Counted from the stretch's first letter, positions 1-11,909 are shown. The stretch: 64,000 bases of DNA from Phoronis australis (GCA_002633005.1 NMRA01000104.1:405198-469197), one strand, 5' to 3'. A program made the numbers and translations. Notes: generated by a model from the sequence alone, not told the origin.

Positions 1-609
1 TTTTGTGCCATCAATTCTTAACAAATTTGTCGTATTTAAAATAGTCTTCAAATGCCCAAAAGACCAAATCCGTTTTTCGTGTTGGCAATAATGACGCCGG
101 GGATTGCTTTGGAAATCGTCCTAAGATAAGGTTTGACAAAGAGAGTATTGCGAGTTTCTGAGTGATTCACTAAGGCTTCGATTAAAATTCACATCTTACC
201 AGCAGCTTCTGTTTTTTCATCGTCACTCAGGTTCCATTTTCTTTAAAAAATGAAGTAAATATTCTTCATTGCACAGTGGAGCAGACGACGGAAACGGAGT
301 CGTAGTGCGCAGCGCCACTGCCGGTCGCCTAGGATATATCGGGAGATACTATACTTAGCCATAGTTCCGTTACGAATGCGCTGTGTTCCGAATTTGACAC
401 TTGATATTGGATTTGACTCCCCCCAACACTAAAACTGCACACATTTAAATCTTTTTTCATCCGTATAATTTTAATTACCGGGGTTAAATAGTAAACTCAA
501 CATTTCCCTACGCTCTTACTGTTTTATTTTTTTTGCGGCAGCCAAAGGGGGCCGGGCGCCCAGGCCCCCCCCTAAATCCGCCTATGGTCTTTAAGGAATG
601 CAACGTAGT
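1..609. other. non-coding left edge, intron of the left olfactomedin gene
   Basis: No exon or open frame of note is visible. The stretch lies downstream of a strong splice donor on the minus strand, so it should be intron of the truncated olfactomedin gene. Around 530-590 there is a GC-rich patch with runs of G and C ending in a CCTAAATCCGCCTATG-like end, which resembles the border of a small non-autonomous DNA transposon, but I see no matching second terminus. Confidence 0.5.
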
Positions 610-867
610 AAGGTTCTCTCTGCGTTGGGATCACCATGACGTCAATTTCCCACTCGACATAGTCTATTTTCAGAATACTACACGTGAAACTTAGACGTAT
701 TCGCATATGTGCAAAAAATTAAACAACTGTAATTTTTGAAACACTATTTGGAATACAGTCCGATGGACTTACGTTCCCACAAATATGGTAACAGTGGCTA
801 CAAGAACATTTAGGACCAGAATTTCCATATTACTGTAGCTGTCTGCACCAGTTCAAGATTACCTTAC
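610..867 (-). repeat. duplicated intron segment next to olfactomedin exon 1
   Basis: This intronic stretch matches 11670-11909 at high identity (shared landmarks include GTCTATTTTCAGA and AATTTTTGAAACACTATTTGG). The tandem duplication therefore copied exon 1 together with at least about 240 bases of the following intron. To the left of about 610 the two copies stop matching. Confidence 0.75.
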
Positions 868-1864
868 CTGGGCAGAGGAGAGTGTCGTGGAATCCACTTT
901 TAGCCAGTTGTTTTCGCTGGTTTCGTAAATCAAGTGCAGTTTGTCTGCATGCAGACAAATTTTCTCGGAGATTTGTTGTGACCTCGTTAGAGTGGTTCAG
1001 TTTACGATGACATGCCTGTTTTAAGCTTTCGGTCATATTGGCTTCTGCATCACAACTGTTAAGTTTCGCAATCACGTTTTCCATCCTAACCTGGAGACGC
1101 CTGAAGAGAATCCATTGTTTATTGAAGCGACCTTTATAATTTTGTGCCTTTGACGTCTCCGCCGCTAAGTCGTCTTTACACCAATCCCAATTTCTGGTCG
1201 CATGGTACAATTCCAATGTCGACTTCTCTCGAGAAGCATTGGACTGAGTCCAAACATCATTTAACTGTAAACTGCAATTGTTGGACAGAGATTCAAAATA
1301 ATTCCTGTTTGAAGCGGTGGTATTAAGTTCAACTTCGAGAGATTTAATTTTATCGTTTCTGGCAAGAACTTTTGCCATCAGTCGATTATTCTCCTCCTCC
1401 ATCCCCTCTATTGTATTCTTAGTCAGCCCCGCCATCTTCTTCTCCAAAGCATCTAATCTCAGCTCGCATACACTGTTCCCGCTTGATATTCGTCTCAGTG
1501 CTTGTGAGACTTGCAGTTGAAAGTTGCTCAGCAATTTTGCATTCACTGCCACATTTATGTCAACAGCGTTTCCCTTCTTAGTTAATTCTTCAACCGCTTC
1601 CTTCATTTCTTGCATGTCAGCTGCTGGGACATTATGTCCATTTCCATTACCCGGCGATCCCTGCTCACTGATCCCTCTTCGAAAGTTACCGTTGAGGTTG
1701 TCGTTAGTATTGAGGTATATATTGTAATTGCATTTTCCGCCAGGTAGAATACAAGAGGCTCCGTGCACCGTGGTGTGTTTAGTGTGTTTATCGCCATTGG
1801 ATTCTCCAAATACTTCTCCATAACTTGCTAGCAAACATACACAACTTACTACAAACCATTCCAT
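868..1864 (-). CDS. exon 1 of truncated coiled-coil/olfactomedin-like secreted protein (left paralog)
   Basis: First coding exon of a secreted coiled-coil protein, near-identical in plan to the complete gene at 10490-12906. It starts at an ATG inside ATCATGG (1864) and encodes a signal peptide (MEWFVVSCVCLLASYGEVFG), a short cysteine segment (SCILPGGKC), then about 230 residues of heptad-rich coiled coil with many N-x-S/T sites, ending in the motif LLCP. The donor CAG|GTAAGG follows 868 in phase 1. At 997 nt it is exactly as long as exon 1 of the paralog, with no frameshift, so it is probably functional. The olfactomedin domain exon is not in the window and should lie left of base 1. Role inferred from the family: an extracellular oligomeric matrix or cell-surface protein. 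Confidence 0.85.
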
Positions 1865-1895
1865 GATGGCAACTAAAACGGTCAAAATCGCACGT

Positions 1896-1904
1896 CTTTA
1901 TATA
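1896..1904 (-). promoter_or_regulatory. possible TATA box of left olfactomedin paralog
   Basis: TATATAAAG on the minus strand lies 32-40 bases upstream of the ATG at 1864. A normal TATA-to-start spacing would leave almost no leader. The right paralog lacks it: similarity between the copies stops just before this point. An alternative reading is that GTTTTAG just upstream of both ATGs is a splice acceptor and that a non-coding first exon lies further upstream. Confidence 0.3.
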
Positions 1905-2061
1905 GTGCTATGGCATTACGAGGGGGGGTATCCAAATCTTATAATGTCAGAAGCGTGTTAGTATTTTAAAAACCCAGCTCGTTATACAGGTTTGTAATTC
2001 TACATCTATATTTTGTTTTCGTAAGTACGTAGCCTTATATTCTTGAATGAAAATGGTTTTA

Positions 2062-2735
2062 AGCAATTGCAATGAATCGATCTACCTTTCTCGACTCGCC
2101 TCGGTTTTGTAACTACTTTCTATGTCAGAGGCCCGGGGTCGGAGGTCGTGACCTTTTAAGAAAAGCCGAGCTATTTTTGTCAAACAATGCTTTCACTCAA
2201 AACCAATTGAAAAATAAAACAAAATAGAAATAAAGTGAATCTATAAATTAAGGTTTAGCAACTATTATAGCTTACTACACAGTTTATCACGCTAAGCTTC
2301 GACCGGGAAAATATCGTCTGTTAAGTAGGTTACCACTAGTAACTGACTATAATGCTCAAGTCAAAGGATCCCGACGATACGATACCCGCATTCTAATTGA
2401 AGATCGGTGATTTACAAATGAGAGAACACGAGAGAAAAATTTCATTGAATTAAAATATCATTTTTATAGAAACTATGCGTCTTATTTTTTATAGCGTATA
2501 ACTGTCGGTGCAGTGCCCTTTGCTGAACATGCAATTGTTGCGCGTGCTCATTTAAGTATTCTATTTTCACGCTCGGTGACGTCAACCGCTGAGTGGTGTA
2601 GTGGTAAAGTCGACGACTCGAAAGTCTTGAGGCCCGGGTTCGAATCCGGCCTCGGTTTCCCGCCAAAATGTTAACTAAATGGGTTATTACAAGGTTGTGA
2701 CTGCCATTCGACGCTAATATTCGGGTATAAAAGTT
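2062..2735 (+). mobile_element. repeat family copy A (tRNA-like module)
   Basis: About 670 bases match the element at 60420-61210 in inverse orientation over nearly the whole length, and the first 210 bases match the arms of the palindrome at 39263-39633. Shared landmarks are CTTTCTCGACTCGCCTCGG near the start, GGTCGGAGGTCGTGACC in the middle and GGTATAAA at the end. It carries a tRNA-like module at 2584-2657. It encodes no protein. This is probably a non-autonomous, tRNA-related interspersed element; copy C also carries a hairpin end that this copy lacks. Confidence 0.7.
2584..2657 (+). other. tRNA-like module of repeat A
   Basis: A 74-base segment has tRNA layout: outer bases AACCG and CGGTT can pair, there is an A-box-like TGGTGTAGTGGTAAAG, an anticodon-arm-like ACGACTCGAAAGTCTT, and a perfect B-box GGTTCGAATCC inside a CCGG/CCGG T-stem. 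The D and acceptor arms are imperfect and the segment sits inside a repeat found elsewhere in the window, so I read it as a SINE-type polymerase III promoter rather than a working tRNA gene. Confidence 0.55.
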
Positions 2736-3392
2736 TGTTCATAAAATCGTTAAACTCACTGTACATGTCTCAATCGTCATAGCCAATTTTGAAATTGCTA
2801 AAATTTGTTCCGGAATTTGTGGCCTGAAGCGTCATCATTTGCCCAAACTGTGACAACAATTTGTGAATAAGACAATTTAGGCCAGCATTATATGGAGAAA
2901 TTTTTACTTCATCACTTGTGTGTAGGTACAGACGCGTTCTCCATTATATGCGCAAAAGCACAAAACACTTATTGTTTATAACTGGTGTAGACATGTACAG
3001 TAGCTAGGACTATACAATTACTCCCAGGCAATAGCAGCGGATCTGTATGCAGGGGCTCAGGGGCTTTGACCCCTGCGGGTCAAAAGTTGGAGAAATAGCA
3101 GTGGTTGTAGTTATTTACAAGTGAGTTTCAAAATTCAACCATATCTACTTCTGACCTTTAAAGAGTTTCACAATGACCCTGTGCCTAAAAACGAAAGAAT
3201 GTTATTAATACATCTTAAGAGATTTAAAGGAGAATGCCACCCGATTTAATTAGTCTTTTTTGCCGTCATAATCGGTCTATATCCACTTCTCCTCGCACAC
3301 GGTCGACCTTGCCTTGCCAAGAGGTGTAGCGTTAACCTGTGAGGAAGTTGAGAAACGACGCTAGCGACGTCAGTGGTTCATATGCAGAGTGA
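2736..3392. other. intergenic, no gene seen
   Basis: No credible exon. A short run near 3040-3080 (AGGGGCT and CCCCTG words) resembles transposon ends but no paired terminus was found. Confidence 0.4.
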
Positions 3393-3623
3393 ATGCCGCT
3401 ATGTTGCGGTGCATCGTTCCGGCTTGTCCGAACTAAGCAGCTGCGAGGAAAGCGGGTATATCGTTTTTTACTTCCTCGAGAGTCCAAAATGCTTAGGAAG
3501 TGGCTCATGGTAGTGAAGAATGAAATGTACGCCGTAAGTAGCAGGTATGAGGCCGTGAAACATCTCCGTGTCTGTGGCCTGCAGACGTTGACAGTGCCTG
3601 ACGAATGCCGGCTTACCAAATAA
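3393..3623 (+). pseudogene. decayed THAP-type zinc-finger fragment
   Basis: Two frames together show a THAP-like domain. The frame from 3401 gives CIVPACPN, the usual C-x4-C start of a THAP finger, and then stops at 3434. The frame from 3393 continues with KRVYRF, LRKWL and RVC, matching the middle and the late cysteine of the THAP pattern. The domain is therefore split by a frameshift and the final H-F is not evident. THAP domains occur in host transcription factors and at the N-terminus of P-element-type transposases; no transposase follows here. I infer a dead exon or transposon remnant. Confidence 0.45.
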
Positions 3624-6407
3624 CTCCATACGTTCCGTTGTCTTAGCTTGTTCACGGCGCCTCTCTAGTATTTCTTCATCACTGCATTCCTGTTCGAATT
3701 GATAGCCTGTAAAACTTAACGATCCACCTGTGAAGTCGGGACTGATGAGCTCTAACTCGTCGTAAGTCGGGATTGCGAGTTGCCATTTTGGCGTTTATTA
3801 ATGAGCGTTCTGTTTCAAAATGAATTATTCTCACCCTAACCAATACTTATATAAAACTGAAACACAGTCTGTCTCATTAGATGCAATTTGCAATGCCTTT
3901 GGAGTGTTCGTGAGTGCAAATGATTTGAGAAGCCAGCAATGAATAAATCACTGCGTTTCCGGCTTTAGGTGCAATAAAACTAATTGACGGGACACCGAGG
4001 CCGTGTGAGCTCATGCTAATTTAGTGTTCGTTGGCAGAAACTGTTGTGAAACAACTCGATTTCCATCCCACGGCCAGGTGTTAGGATAATCTTTATTTAC
4101 ATTTACATTACTCAAATAATGATTGTCAATGTACATTTTCTGCCCTGACGGTGCTGTAGCCAGAAAGCGGTACCAGAATTCGCGGCCCCTGACGAGTAAG
4201 TAGATTTGCAGTTTCGTGGCTAATTCACCATCATAATCAGGTGCGCATTACTTTGGCTCACTAGTATAGTATTTTCTTGCCTGGAAGTTTAGTTTCCACT
4301 GAACTTTGGCTGGTTTATGTTCGTGATGTCTGATCAGTTTCCGAGCCACTGGCCGGGATAACGAGTCACTGAATCCGTCCGGGCGCGACGGGCGTGATCG
4401 GGCTCCGAGCCAATGGCCAGGATAACAAGCGTTTTGTGGTTAGAACTCAAAAAATCACAAGTCTGAACAACACAGATCTAGGTTCTCCTGTCTGTATCTC
4501 ACGGAAAATACTTCGAAATTATCTCCGAACAGACCCCAAACTCCTGCTACGGACCTTATTGTCCTGCCGAACTTTGTAGGCTACGGTGTGTCCAAATACC
4601 AATAAATCCGTAAGAGCGAAATAAAACAAAACGTTTTTGTAAGAACTCGGTGTATTTTTAAGAGTTTTACATCGAAGTTTGATGATTTATTGGTGTTAAA
4701 CGATGACTTCAAGCGATAAGCTGACACCAGTAACCCGTGTTGTGAACTGCTGAACAGACTGTGTGTGAAACCGATGACGTCATTGGATATTTTCAACACC
4801 TCCGTCTGCCGTCAGGTGTCAGGTAACGCAACCGTACGTTTCGTTATGGAGTAGAACTACTCGATCTAAATTGATACAAATTACGTTGTTTTTTGGGTGG
4901 CATGCTCCTTTAATAGCCGCCTTGGGTATTCCTGTTGCTAAGAAACAAGCCAAAAATTAAAGAACAACTTCTGTTATCGGGGTTGTACGTAATGGATGGA
5001 TGACCATCTCCGCCATTATTGATTTAACCAGTGCGTCACTGAGGAGTTGTGAGGAACGGAAGTCCGCGGATACCCGCCTTTTTCAAACGCGAAAATGCGC
5101 GTTTGTGGAGGCTTAAAAACAGCAACTTGACCGAGAACGTCTCTGAAAGTTCCATAGAAATGACATCGGTTTGTGCGTTGTAGGCGAGAGTGTGGAATGT
5201 CAGCGTTGGGCCTGCGATTCAGTCAAAGCCACCCTCTGCGATGGCGACGCTTCCGAAAATACCAATGAGCGTGAATCGTGTCTTGCAGTTTGGGGGAGGG
5301 GTGTCCTAAGTTGTCAAACTTATTCCAAAATATGGTTTGCGCAAGAAATTTGTTGCACTATATTGTATACATACACAAAACGTACCCAGAGTGGCGTACA
5401 CGAAGTAATATCCCACGTGACATTATTCTGCATATTGTTTGCCGGGGTCCATAGAACAAATATTCTTCTGTAGCTATACCTACATGTACTGTGTCATTAA
5501 ATACTCATTGTGTCTATGGGTGGATACAGTGTACAGTAGTCTATGGGCATCTATAGTCAGAATCCGTGAAATAGGTGTGCACGTGTACACCTGATATGTT
5601 CATGAATACGTTTACTATTCATGGCACATCTACAATTTACATGAAATGGGTGTATCCGTAAACATTATGATACCCTTAGATTCGCCGACGTACATCCAAT
5701 ACGAAAGTCAACAGTTTTTGCTTCACTTAAAAGTCGGGCGTGGACTGAGCCGGGTTCCTCTTGAACTTGGTCGTGGATCGACTAGTCCATTTCAAATCAT
5801 CTAAGCCAACTTTCAGTTTGATCATTGGGCTTCTTTTATAATCTATGATTACAAGGTATATATGCCAACAAATCTTGCCCCCCCCCCGATTCAGTGTGAC
5901 CGACGCAAAACATTTTAATGATTCTCACATTTGAGTCCAGTGATGAGTGCTTTAGGAAGACCTGCTTGACATATTTTGCTCACAATTGAAACTAATGTAT
6001 AGTGCTATCATCATTAACAATAACCACGCCTACATGTATATCTCAGGATACTGGAGCGGTGGTGATAATAATGTCATTTATTCCAGCTTACCCGTACTGA
6101 TAGTTTTGCCCTGATAGGATTAAAAACCAAATTAATTGTGATTCGAAAACAGATTAATTTCTATGATACTATTAATGAAAAAGAAGTGAAAACATGTAGG
6201 CGAACAACCTTTATTTCAAACAATATCAAAACAATATGCCTTCTGCTTCATGAATGGCAGCAACAACGCCTGTGGAAATAATTAAAATCTGCCTTTGTTC
6301 TAATGATGTCAAGGCAGCGGCCAATCATTGTGCAGAAGGTAATTCCCATAACCAAGCCTCAAATAGCCTAAACCGATCAGCGCCGTCTTGAGGCTTGGGG
6401 ACGAGGC
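3624..6407. other. intergenic insertion region between upstream block and left olfactomedin exon
   Basis: No gene seen. Short open frames here have no recognisable domain. Around 4341-4435 a degenerate direct repeat (CCGAGCCACTGGCC and CCGAGCCAATGGCC) occurs. The stretch 5380-5470 resembles 27415-27480 (shared GTAATATCC and AGAGTGG words), so it holds at least one interspersed repeat. Together with 1905-3623 it makes up the extra DNA separating the left paralog from its duplicated upstream block. Confidence 0.4.
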
Positions 6408-6975
6408 TGTCTAAGATCAGGCACGGACCAATTGGAATGCGGAATAGGGTCACGCTCTCTGCCAACTTATTTCGACACTTGTCTTGTTCTTATAGCTCCG
6501 CATTGAAAAATGAAACATTTCAAAAACTATTACTAAAAGTCTTTTGGAGAACTTAGTGCATAAAACATAGTACAGCATCTGAAAGTTTAATAAGAATCTT
6601 TCCAACCATTTCTGAGATATGGTGTTCCGAAATTGGACATTTTCGTGGGGTCCTACAATGTACATCACCTTAAATTGTCATTATTGGCGAGAAAAGTAAT
6701 TTTCTGAAACTAGCCCTAGCGCGGATACTAACCATGAACCTTCACGTTCGCAGCCAAACATATGGAAAGTCAACATGTTTTTTGAGAACGCGTGTATTCG
6801 GCACTCGTTCATTCTTTTAAATGCAGCTGTTAAAATGCCCCAAGATAATATTTTATCAATAATTACGCATTGAATAGTTACATGTGAAACCATTAGGTCA
6901 CCACTTGCATCATTCTCTGCAAACATCCACATTAAAAGAAAAAATCCATAATAACTATAAACTGGATTGCAACAA
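6408..6975 (-). repeat. duplicated upstream block, left copy
   Basis: Matches 13120-13672 over about 560 bases with scattered differences; landmarks are CATTTCAAAAACTATTACTA, GAACCTTCACGTTCGCAG and AACATCCACATT. In the right paralog the block begins about 210 bases upstream of the ATG, here about 4.5 kb upstream. Reading frames are not shared between the copies, so this is promoter or 5-prime non-coding sequence rather than coding. Confidence 0.7.
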
Positions 6976-9960
6976 ACAAGATAGTGAAAAGCCTAAGCAG
7001 CTGCATGTATAGTACTCCGTTTGTTGCTCAATTGTTAGTGAACCTTTTTTAATTTTGAAGTGGTTGAAGCTGGGAAACACGATATACCTACTCAGTGTAT
7101 AACGCCTGTAATTTGGTACGACTGACTTCCTGTGACATGACTGAATGATTCTTTTCAGTATTAGACACTAAAAAGACCTGAGCCGAGTTCATTAACACTA
7201 GTACCTTGCAAGATATCGCGAGTTTTTGTGAGATTTTACCGTGTATTTTCAATGAGAGCACGTGATTTTGGCACGATTTTTTTGCTCAGTTAGCTACTCT
7301 CATGTCACCAGCTGCAGGGCTGAATTAAGTAATTGCGGGACCCACAGCATATAAAGGTCGAAGGGCGGGGCTCCGCGCATACATGTATGTTCGTACAACG
7401 ATTATCTCAAAGCAAAAGCAAAATAGGATTCATTTCCGCTTTTGAGAAGGAAAGCAAAATGAGACAGCTTCAACACAGATTTAGCAATGTTTTAAAACAC
7501 TTAGGGCCACCGCAAACGATGAGGTAAAGGCCACTCGGCGGAGCTGTCTGTTTCAACTGAGTTTACAATAGTTAAGCTGACAGGCCATGCCAAGGCGTAA
7601 AATTACAACAATTGAATGACCTGTATCCATTGAATGAACTGGTTCATTGATATGAGCTGTCGACTCAGCTGCGGTGTTCCCTATGTATGTATTCGTTCAG
7701 CTTATAATCGACACTTTCTGTACACGTACTTCTCACCAGCGAAATTACCTAAAAGATTATGTCTAATACTTACTTGTGCGAGGCAGCTTGTCTGTCCCAT
7801 GTTGGTTGATGATCTCATTTTTTACCAGTCTAAGTTTTGAAAATGAACGTTCGCTGCAAGAATTAATAACGGTGAGATACAGGTAGATTTCGGCATTTGA
7901 AAAACACGACTTCGGGGCTGTTGTCAGTTATAAACCGATACAGTTGCATCTCTGCTGGATCGTGGGGGCGTTTGTGGACTAGATTAGATGAGACTGTAAC
8001 TCTTTCGTCGGCCATAACGCTAAATCGTCGTGAGAGACCGTCCGGAGTTGATATATGATGCAACACCGTACGGTCTGGGCTCAACAGAAAACCATAGTTC
8101 TACTGTGAGTTTACACCAATGTGATAAACGGGAGTAGTTCTACTTGCCGCATCAGCTGCAGGTATCATTATCTGTTTTATGACAAACAACATGTGACTGG
8201 GCAGAGCCTTCTCAAATTATATTGTAGAAAATCCAGTGGAGCGTGAGACCCCTGAGGTCCCTGTCAAGTCCTCACGGCAACTCCACGTTATGTGTTAATG
8301 TTTGCAGCATTCGAAGTGATCCAGATATATTCTGCAAACTTCCATAGCCTTCTTCGCTGTTTGACAGAACAGCAAGCAAGCTAACTGCCAATGTTTCACG
8401 AACTATACGGGCACTCTGGTTTTAAATCTCCAAGGCGGAGTTTGGGATTTAACGACTGGGTCGTGATTGCCGGAAGCTCAATTTCGTTTTCTTTATCTGC
8501 CAATATGCTGTTAGCTCAATGTACAATCAGTCAGCAGCTTTACCCGAAATAAGTCGCGAAGTTCTCAATCAGCCAAACCTCTCGAAGTTATTTTTCGCAT
8601 CAGTCAAAATTGTTATTAAAACTATCCCCAAGTAAAAATATGTTAACATCTTTTATACTTAAAAGCATTAATATATTTACGACACAGCAATTAATGACGG
8701 CAATTGCAGCCGGGTTACTACGAAGGTTCATTACTCCAAAGATTTTTTTTTCGGAGTACAGACCAAGACGTAGTAAAGACGCGTTGTGTTCTTATTCAGA
8801 AGGGCCTATATTCCGAAAGGTCATTTTATTTCGTATGAATGAGTCTTCACAGCCTAACGCTGCGCTGTGATTTGCACGTCGTCAGCTAGCTAAGCCTACT
8901 TAATTTACCACTTTGATTGAGCTGTGCCTCTTCATATACTGAGCCTTTGGCTCGTAACTGGTTTCGTCTGGGTGTTGCGACAACACTACCACTGGGCAAA
9001 GCTAGGTGTTGGTGAAATTGGACGATTTCAAGATAATTCGCACACCGCTAATCTAGAGACCCGCGCTTGTGTCAAGCATGATAACAAGAATACTACCTTT
9101 CAGATTTTGTCGCTCCGCGTATTTTAACAAAACCCAAACTGTAAATTCAAGTATGGCTAAAAAAGCAATGAATGCATAGCGCAATGGCAAGTCCCTGAAA
9201 TCTTTTTTTTCTATGCACGCTTAAGTTTTTAACACAACTTACTGAGGCCCCGCACCCTCGGCTCTAACACCAATTTTCCATATCAAGTTCGCATCACTTG
9301 GTGATAGTTCTACCATAGGCATAGAAACATCAGCATACGTTTCTGATATTAGTGCATCTAAAAATGCTGTTTGCGAGAGCCCCAAAAACCTTGGGACCCG
9401 CAGCATACATGTAACTTCTGCTACGTTGTTAATCCGGAACTGAGCCCCTGATAGATTATTTCCTATCTTCGCCACTCAGTCGGGTATTATCGCACTTTTG
9501 CCAAAAAAAAATGTTTTTCTTCTCCAGAGACCAACCCATTTCAGCTTCTTTTCTCCTGAGTTCTTTTCTCGTGAACGGTATCTGTCCCCAGCTGTAGTAT
9601 GCAGAAAGATAAGCACTTCCCGTGAGGTGTCGAAAACTTATTTTTTCTCATTAACTGAAATTGTGTGACGGTTCATGAGACAGAGATGAAGTTCGATGGA
9701 AAAGATTTGCGCTTTATGTCGATGAAAACAACATCATTGACGAGAACGTTTGTGCACGAGGGAAGACCATTGTCTATTCGACGTTAAAACTACACGTGCA
9801 ATAAAACGCTCAGGAGTCGCTACGATCTCAAAATTTCCATTTATATGAATTTGTAACAAATCGGAACTAAATCAAATACGAAAATATGAATAACGTATCC
9901 ACAATTTCGCCACGACTTCCCACGCTTCCATGTTTTACCATTTCGTTGCCAGTGAGAAGA
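6976..9960. other. intergenic, no supported gene
   Basis: Nothing definite. Two minus-strand open frames, 7863-8084 and 9239-9475, read somewhat protein-like but have no recognisable domain and no ATG start; they are discussed under rejected items. Confidence 0.4.
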
Positions 9961-9964
9961 AAAT

Positions 9965-10000
9965 CTATGTATCATCTATCTATCTGTCTGTCTGGATGTG

Positions 10001-10033
<33 letters not shown>

Positions 10034-10146
10034 CTTTCTGTCTGACTGTCTGTCTGTCTGTCCATCTATCTATCTATCCATCCATCCATCCATCCATCCA
10101 TCCATCCATCCATCCATCCATCCATCCATCCATCTATCTATCAATC

Positions 10147-10205
<59 letters not shown>

Positions 10206-10250
10206 CTATCTATTTATCTATCTATCTATGTATCTATCTATCTGTCTATG

Positions 10251-10321
<71 letters not shown>

Positions 10322-10402
10322 TTATCTATCTATCTATGTATCTATCTATCTGTCTATATACCTATGTACCTGTCTGTATTTATATATATATATGTATATA
10401 TT
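9965..10402. repeat. compound tetranucleotide microsatellite
   Basis: Successive tracts of (CTGT)n at about 9985-10060, (CCAT)n at about 10075-10135, (CTAT)n at about 10136-10350 and a short (TA)n at 10380-10402. It sits 90-520 bases past the stop codon of the complete olfactomedin gene, so the transcript could carry it. Open frames through it are artefacts of a 4-base repeat with no stop codon. Confidence 0.95.
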
Positions 10403-10428
10403 ATGTGTTTAAATCTAGGGCGAGTTGG

Positions 10429-10434
10429 TTTAAT
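10429..10434 (-). promoter_or_regulatory. possible polyadenylation signal ATTAAA
   Basis: ATTAAA on the minus strand lies 56 bases after the olfactomedin stop codon and before the microsatellite. If used, the 3-prime UTR would be short and exclude the microsatellite. I noticed no AATAAA nearby. Confidence 0.3.
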
Positions 10435-10489
10435 TATAATGTAAGAGAGTCCAGTTCCGTTACCTGTTCAACAGGTACCGCTATACAAG

Positions 10490-11307
10490 TCATTCGAATA
10501 TCAGTGAGTATGAAACGAGGTGCTTGTTTTCCCAGCCATAGAGGAGTTTGTCTTCAAAGTCATAGTGCAAATGGACATTGTAGTTGAATCTATTGGGATA
10601 GAACACAGTGTTCTGGGCGTCTTTGTCTATATGTTTAACGTCTCCCGTTAGCGTGTTGAACGTATGCTTGATAAAGGTGGGTTGAGCGTGTGGGTTGTCA
10701 GTCACGTACAGCGTTCCACACACGAAGAACGCGTTTCCAGCGTATTTGGTAACATTACTGAGGTTCCAGGTTTTCTCCACTTCAAATGTCGTCTTATTCA
10801 ACCTCTTCACTCGCATCTTACATGTCTTATAGTCATCGCCGGCACCGTAGATAACGTAAATACCCAGCTCGTCTATCTCGATATCTACATCAGAGAAGCC
10901 TCCCCACTTGTACGGGCATCCGTTCTTGTAGCCTATTTTTTCAGTAGAACCCTGTTGAAGGTCAGTGTTGTCAAACAGTTCAATGCGTTTTATCAGTCGT
11001 GGAGGGTTGTAGCTTAAGTTCCATGCATTTACTAATAGTTGTTGTGCGCTCAGGCAGAAGAACGTATTGTTATACATATTATGCTGGCTCCCAATACAGG
11101 ACTCAGAGAGATTAAACGTCGTCCCGTTGAACTTCTGCTCCAAGTCGTCCAACGACTTAAATCTTACCAGAGTTCTGGTGTATTTGTCATAGCCATCCAT
11201 CACCCAATACGCTCCATCATTCGTTAATGGGTCCCGACCCCAATAGCCTTGAATTTCGGATCGTTCACCGATGTGCTTCTTTAATTCAATCCTTGACAAA
11301 GGATGAG
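10490..11307 (-). CDS. exon 2 (olfactomedin domain) of coiled-coil/olfactomedin-like protein
   Basis: Terminal exon, residues 333-604. The acceptor TTTTTCTGCAG precedes 11307 and joins in phase 1 to the exon ending at 11910; the two exons total 605 codons with the stop. The domain is a full-length olfactomedin beta-propeller: YWGRDP at 354-359, GFSDVDIEIDELGIYVIY at about 470-486, GNAFFVCGTLY at 523-533 and a C-terminal LLYGWEN. Compared with the myocilin calcium site, the first Asp (474) and the Asn-Ala pair (524-525) are kept, but the residue aligned to the last Asp looks like His580. The protein should be secreted and oligomeric, acting in extracellular matrix or cell-surface adhesion; its exact partner is unknown. 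The frame is intact. Confidence 0.9.
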
Positions 11308-11909
11308 CTGCAGAAAAAGAATGCTTATCATTCTACTTTTCAAAATCATTTTTTAAAAGATAACGCTTGTAAATCGACACGCTAACAAGATATATCAAAT
11401 TCAAGGGCACTTTTACATTTTAATTTTCAACCCATCATTGTACGGAAGATCTGAGACATGGTACATGTATATTAGTGCCAGGGCAGATGATTGGATCCAA
11501 CTAAACACGTTCCGTGGACGGGGGAGCTTTGCAAAATCACGTACGACTAAGCAAGGTGTTGTCATGCATTGCAACCGAAGTGCTCTCTTGAGCAGACTAG
11601 CCTTTTTCGTTAGTTTGTTTGCAGAATGCAACCCAGTATCTGGGGTTCTTACATGTACATGTATATATGTGATCGTTATGACGTCAAATCAAAACTCGAT
11701 ATAGTCTATTTTCAGACTACTATACGTGAAACTTGGACGTTTTCGCATAATTATGTACAAAAATTTAAACAACTGTAATTTTTGAAACACTATTTGGAAT
11801 ACATTCCGATGGACTTACGTACCCACAAATACGTTAACAAGGGCTACAAGACGTTAAGAACTAGAATATCCATATTAACTGTCTGTGGAGCTTTTCAAGA
11901 TTACCTTAC

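Noticed and set aside
2584-2657. A genuine tRNA gene
   Set aside because: The arms pair imperfectly, the anticodon arm is ambiguous, and a decayed copy of the same module lies in the repeat at 60420-61210.
7863-8084. Minus-strand frame with FSVMADE, reminiscent of hAT/ZMYM-type transposase-like proteins
   Set aside because: One short motif without the residues expected around it; no further transposase sequence nearby.
9239-9475. 78-codon minus-strand frame with protein-like composition and a CA|GTAAGT donor
   Set aside because: It starts at GTG, has no convincing acceptor, no known domain and no partner exon. It could be a transposon fragment.
9886-10587. 233- and 160-codon open frames rich in Tyr-Leu-Ser-Ile and Pro-Ser-Ile-His
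   Set aside because: They are translations of the tetranucleotide microsatellite, which has no stop codon in these frames.
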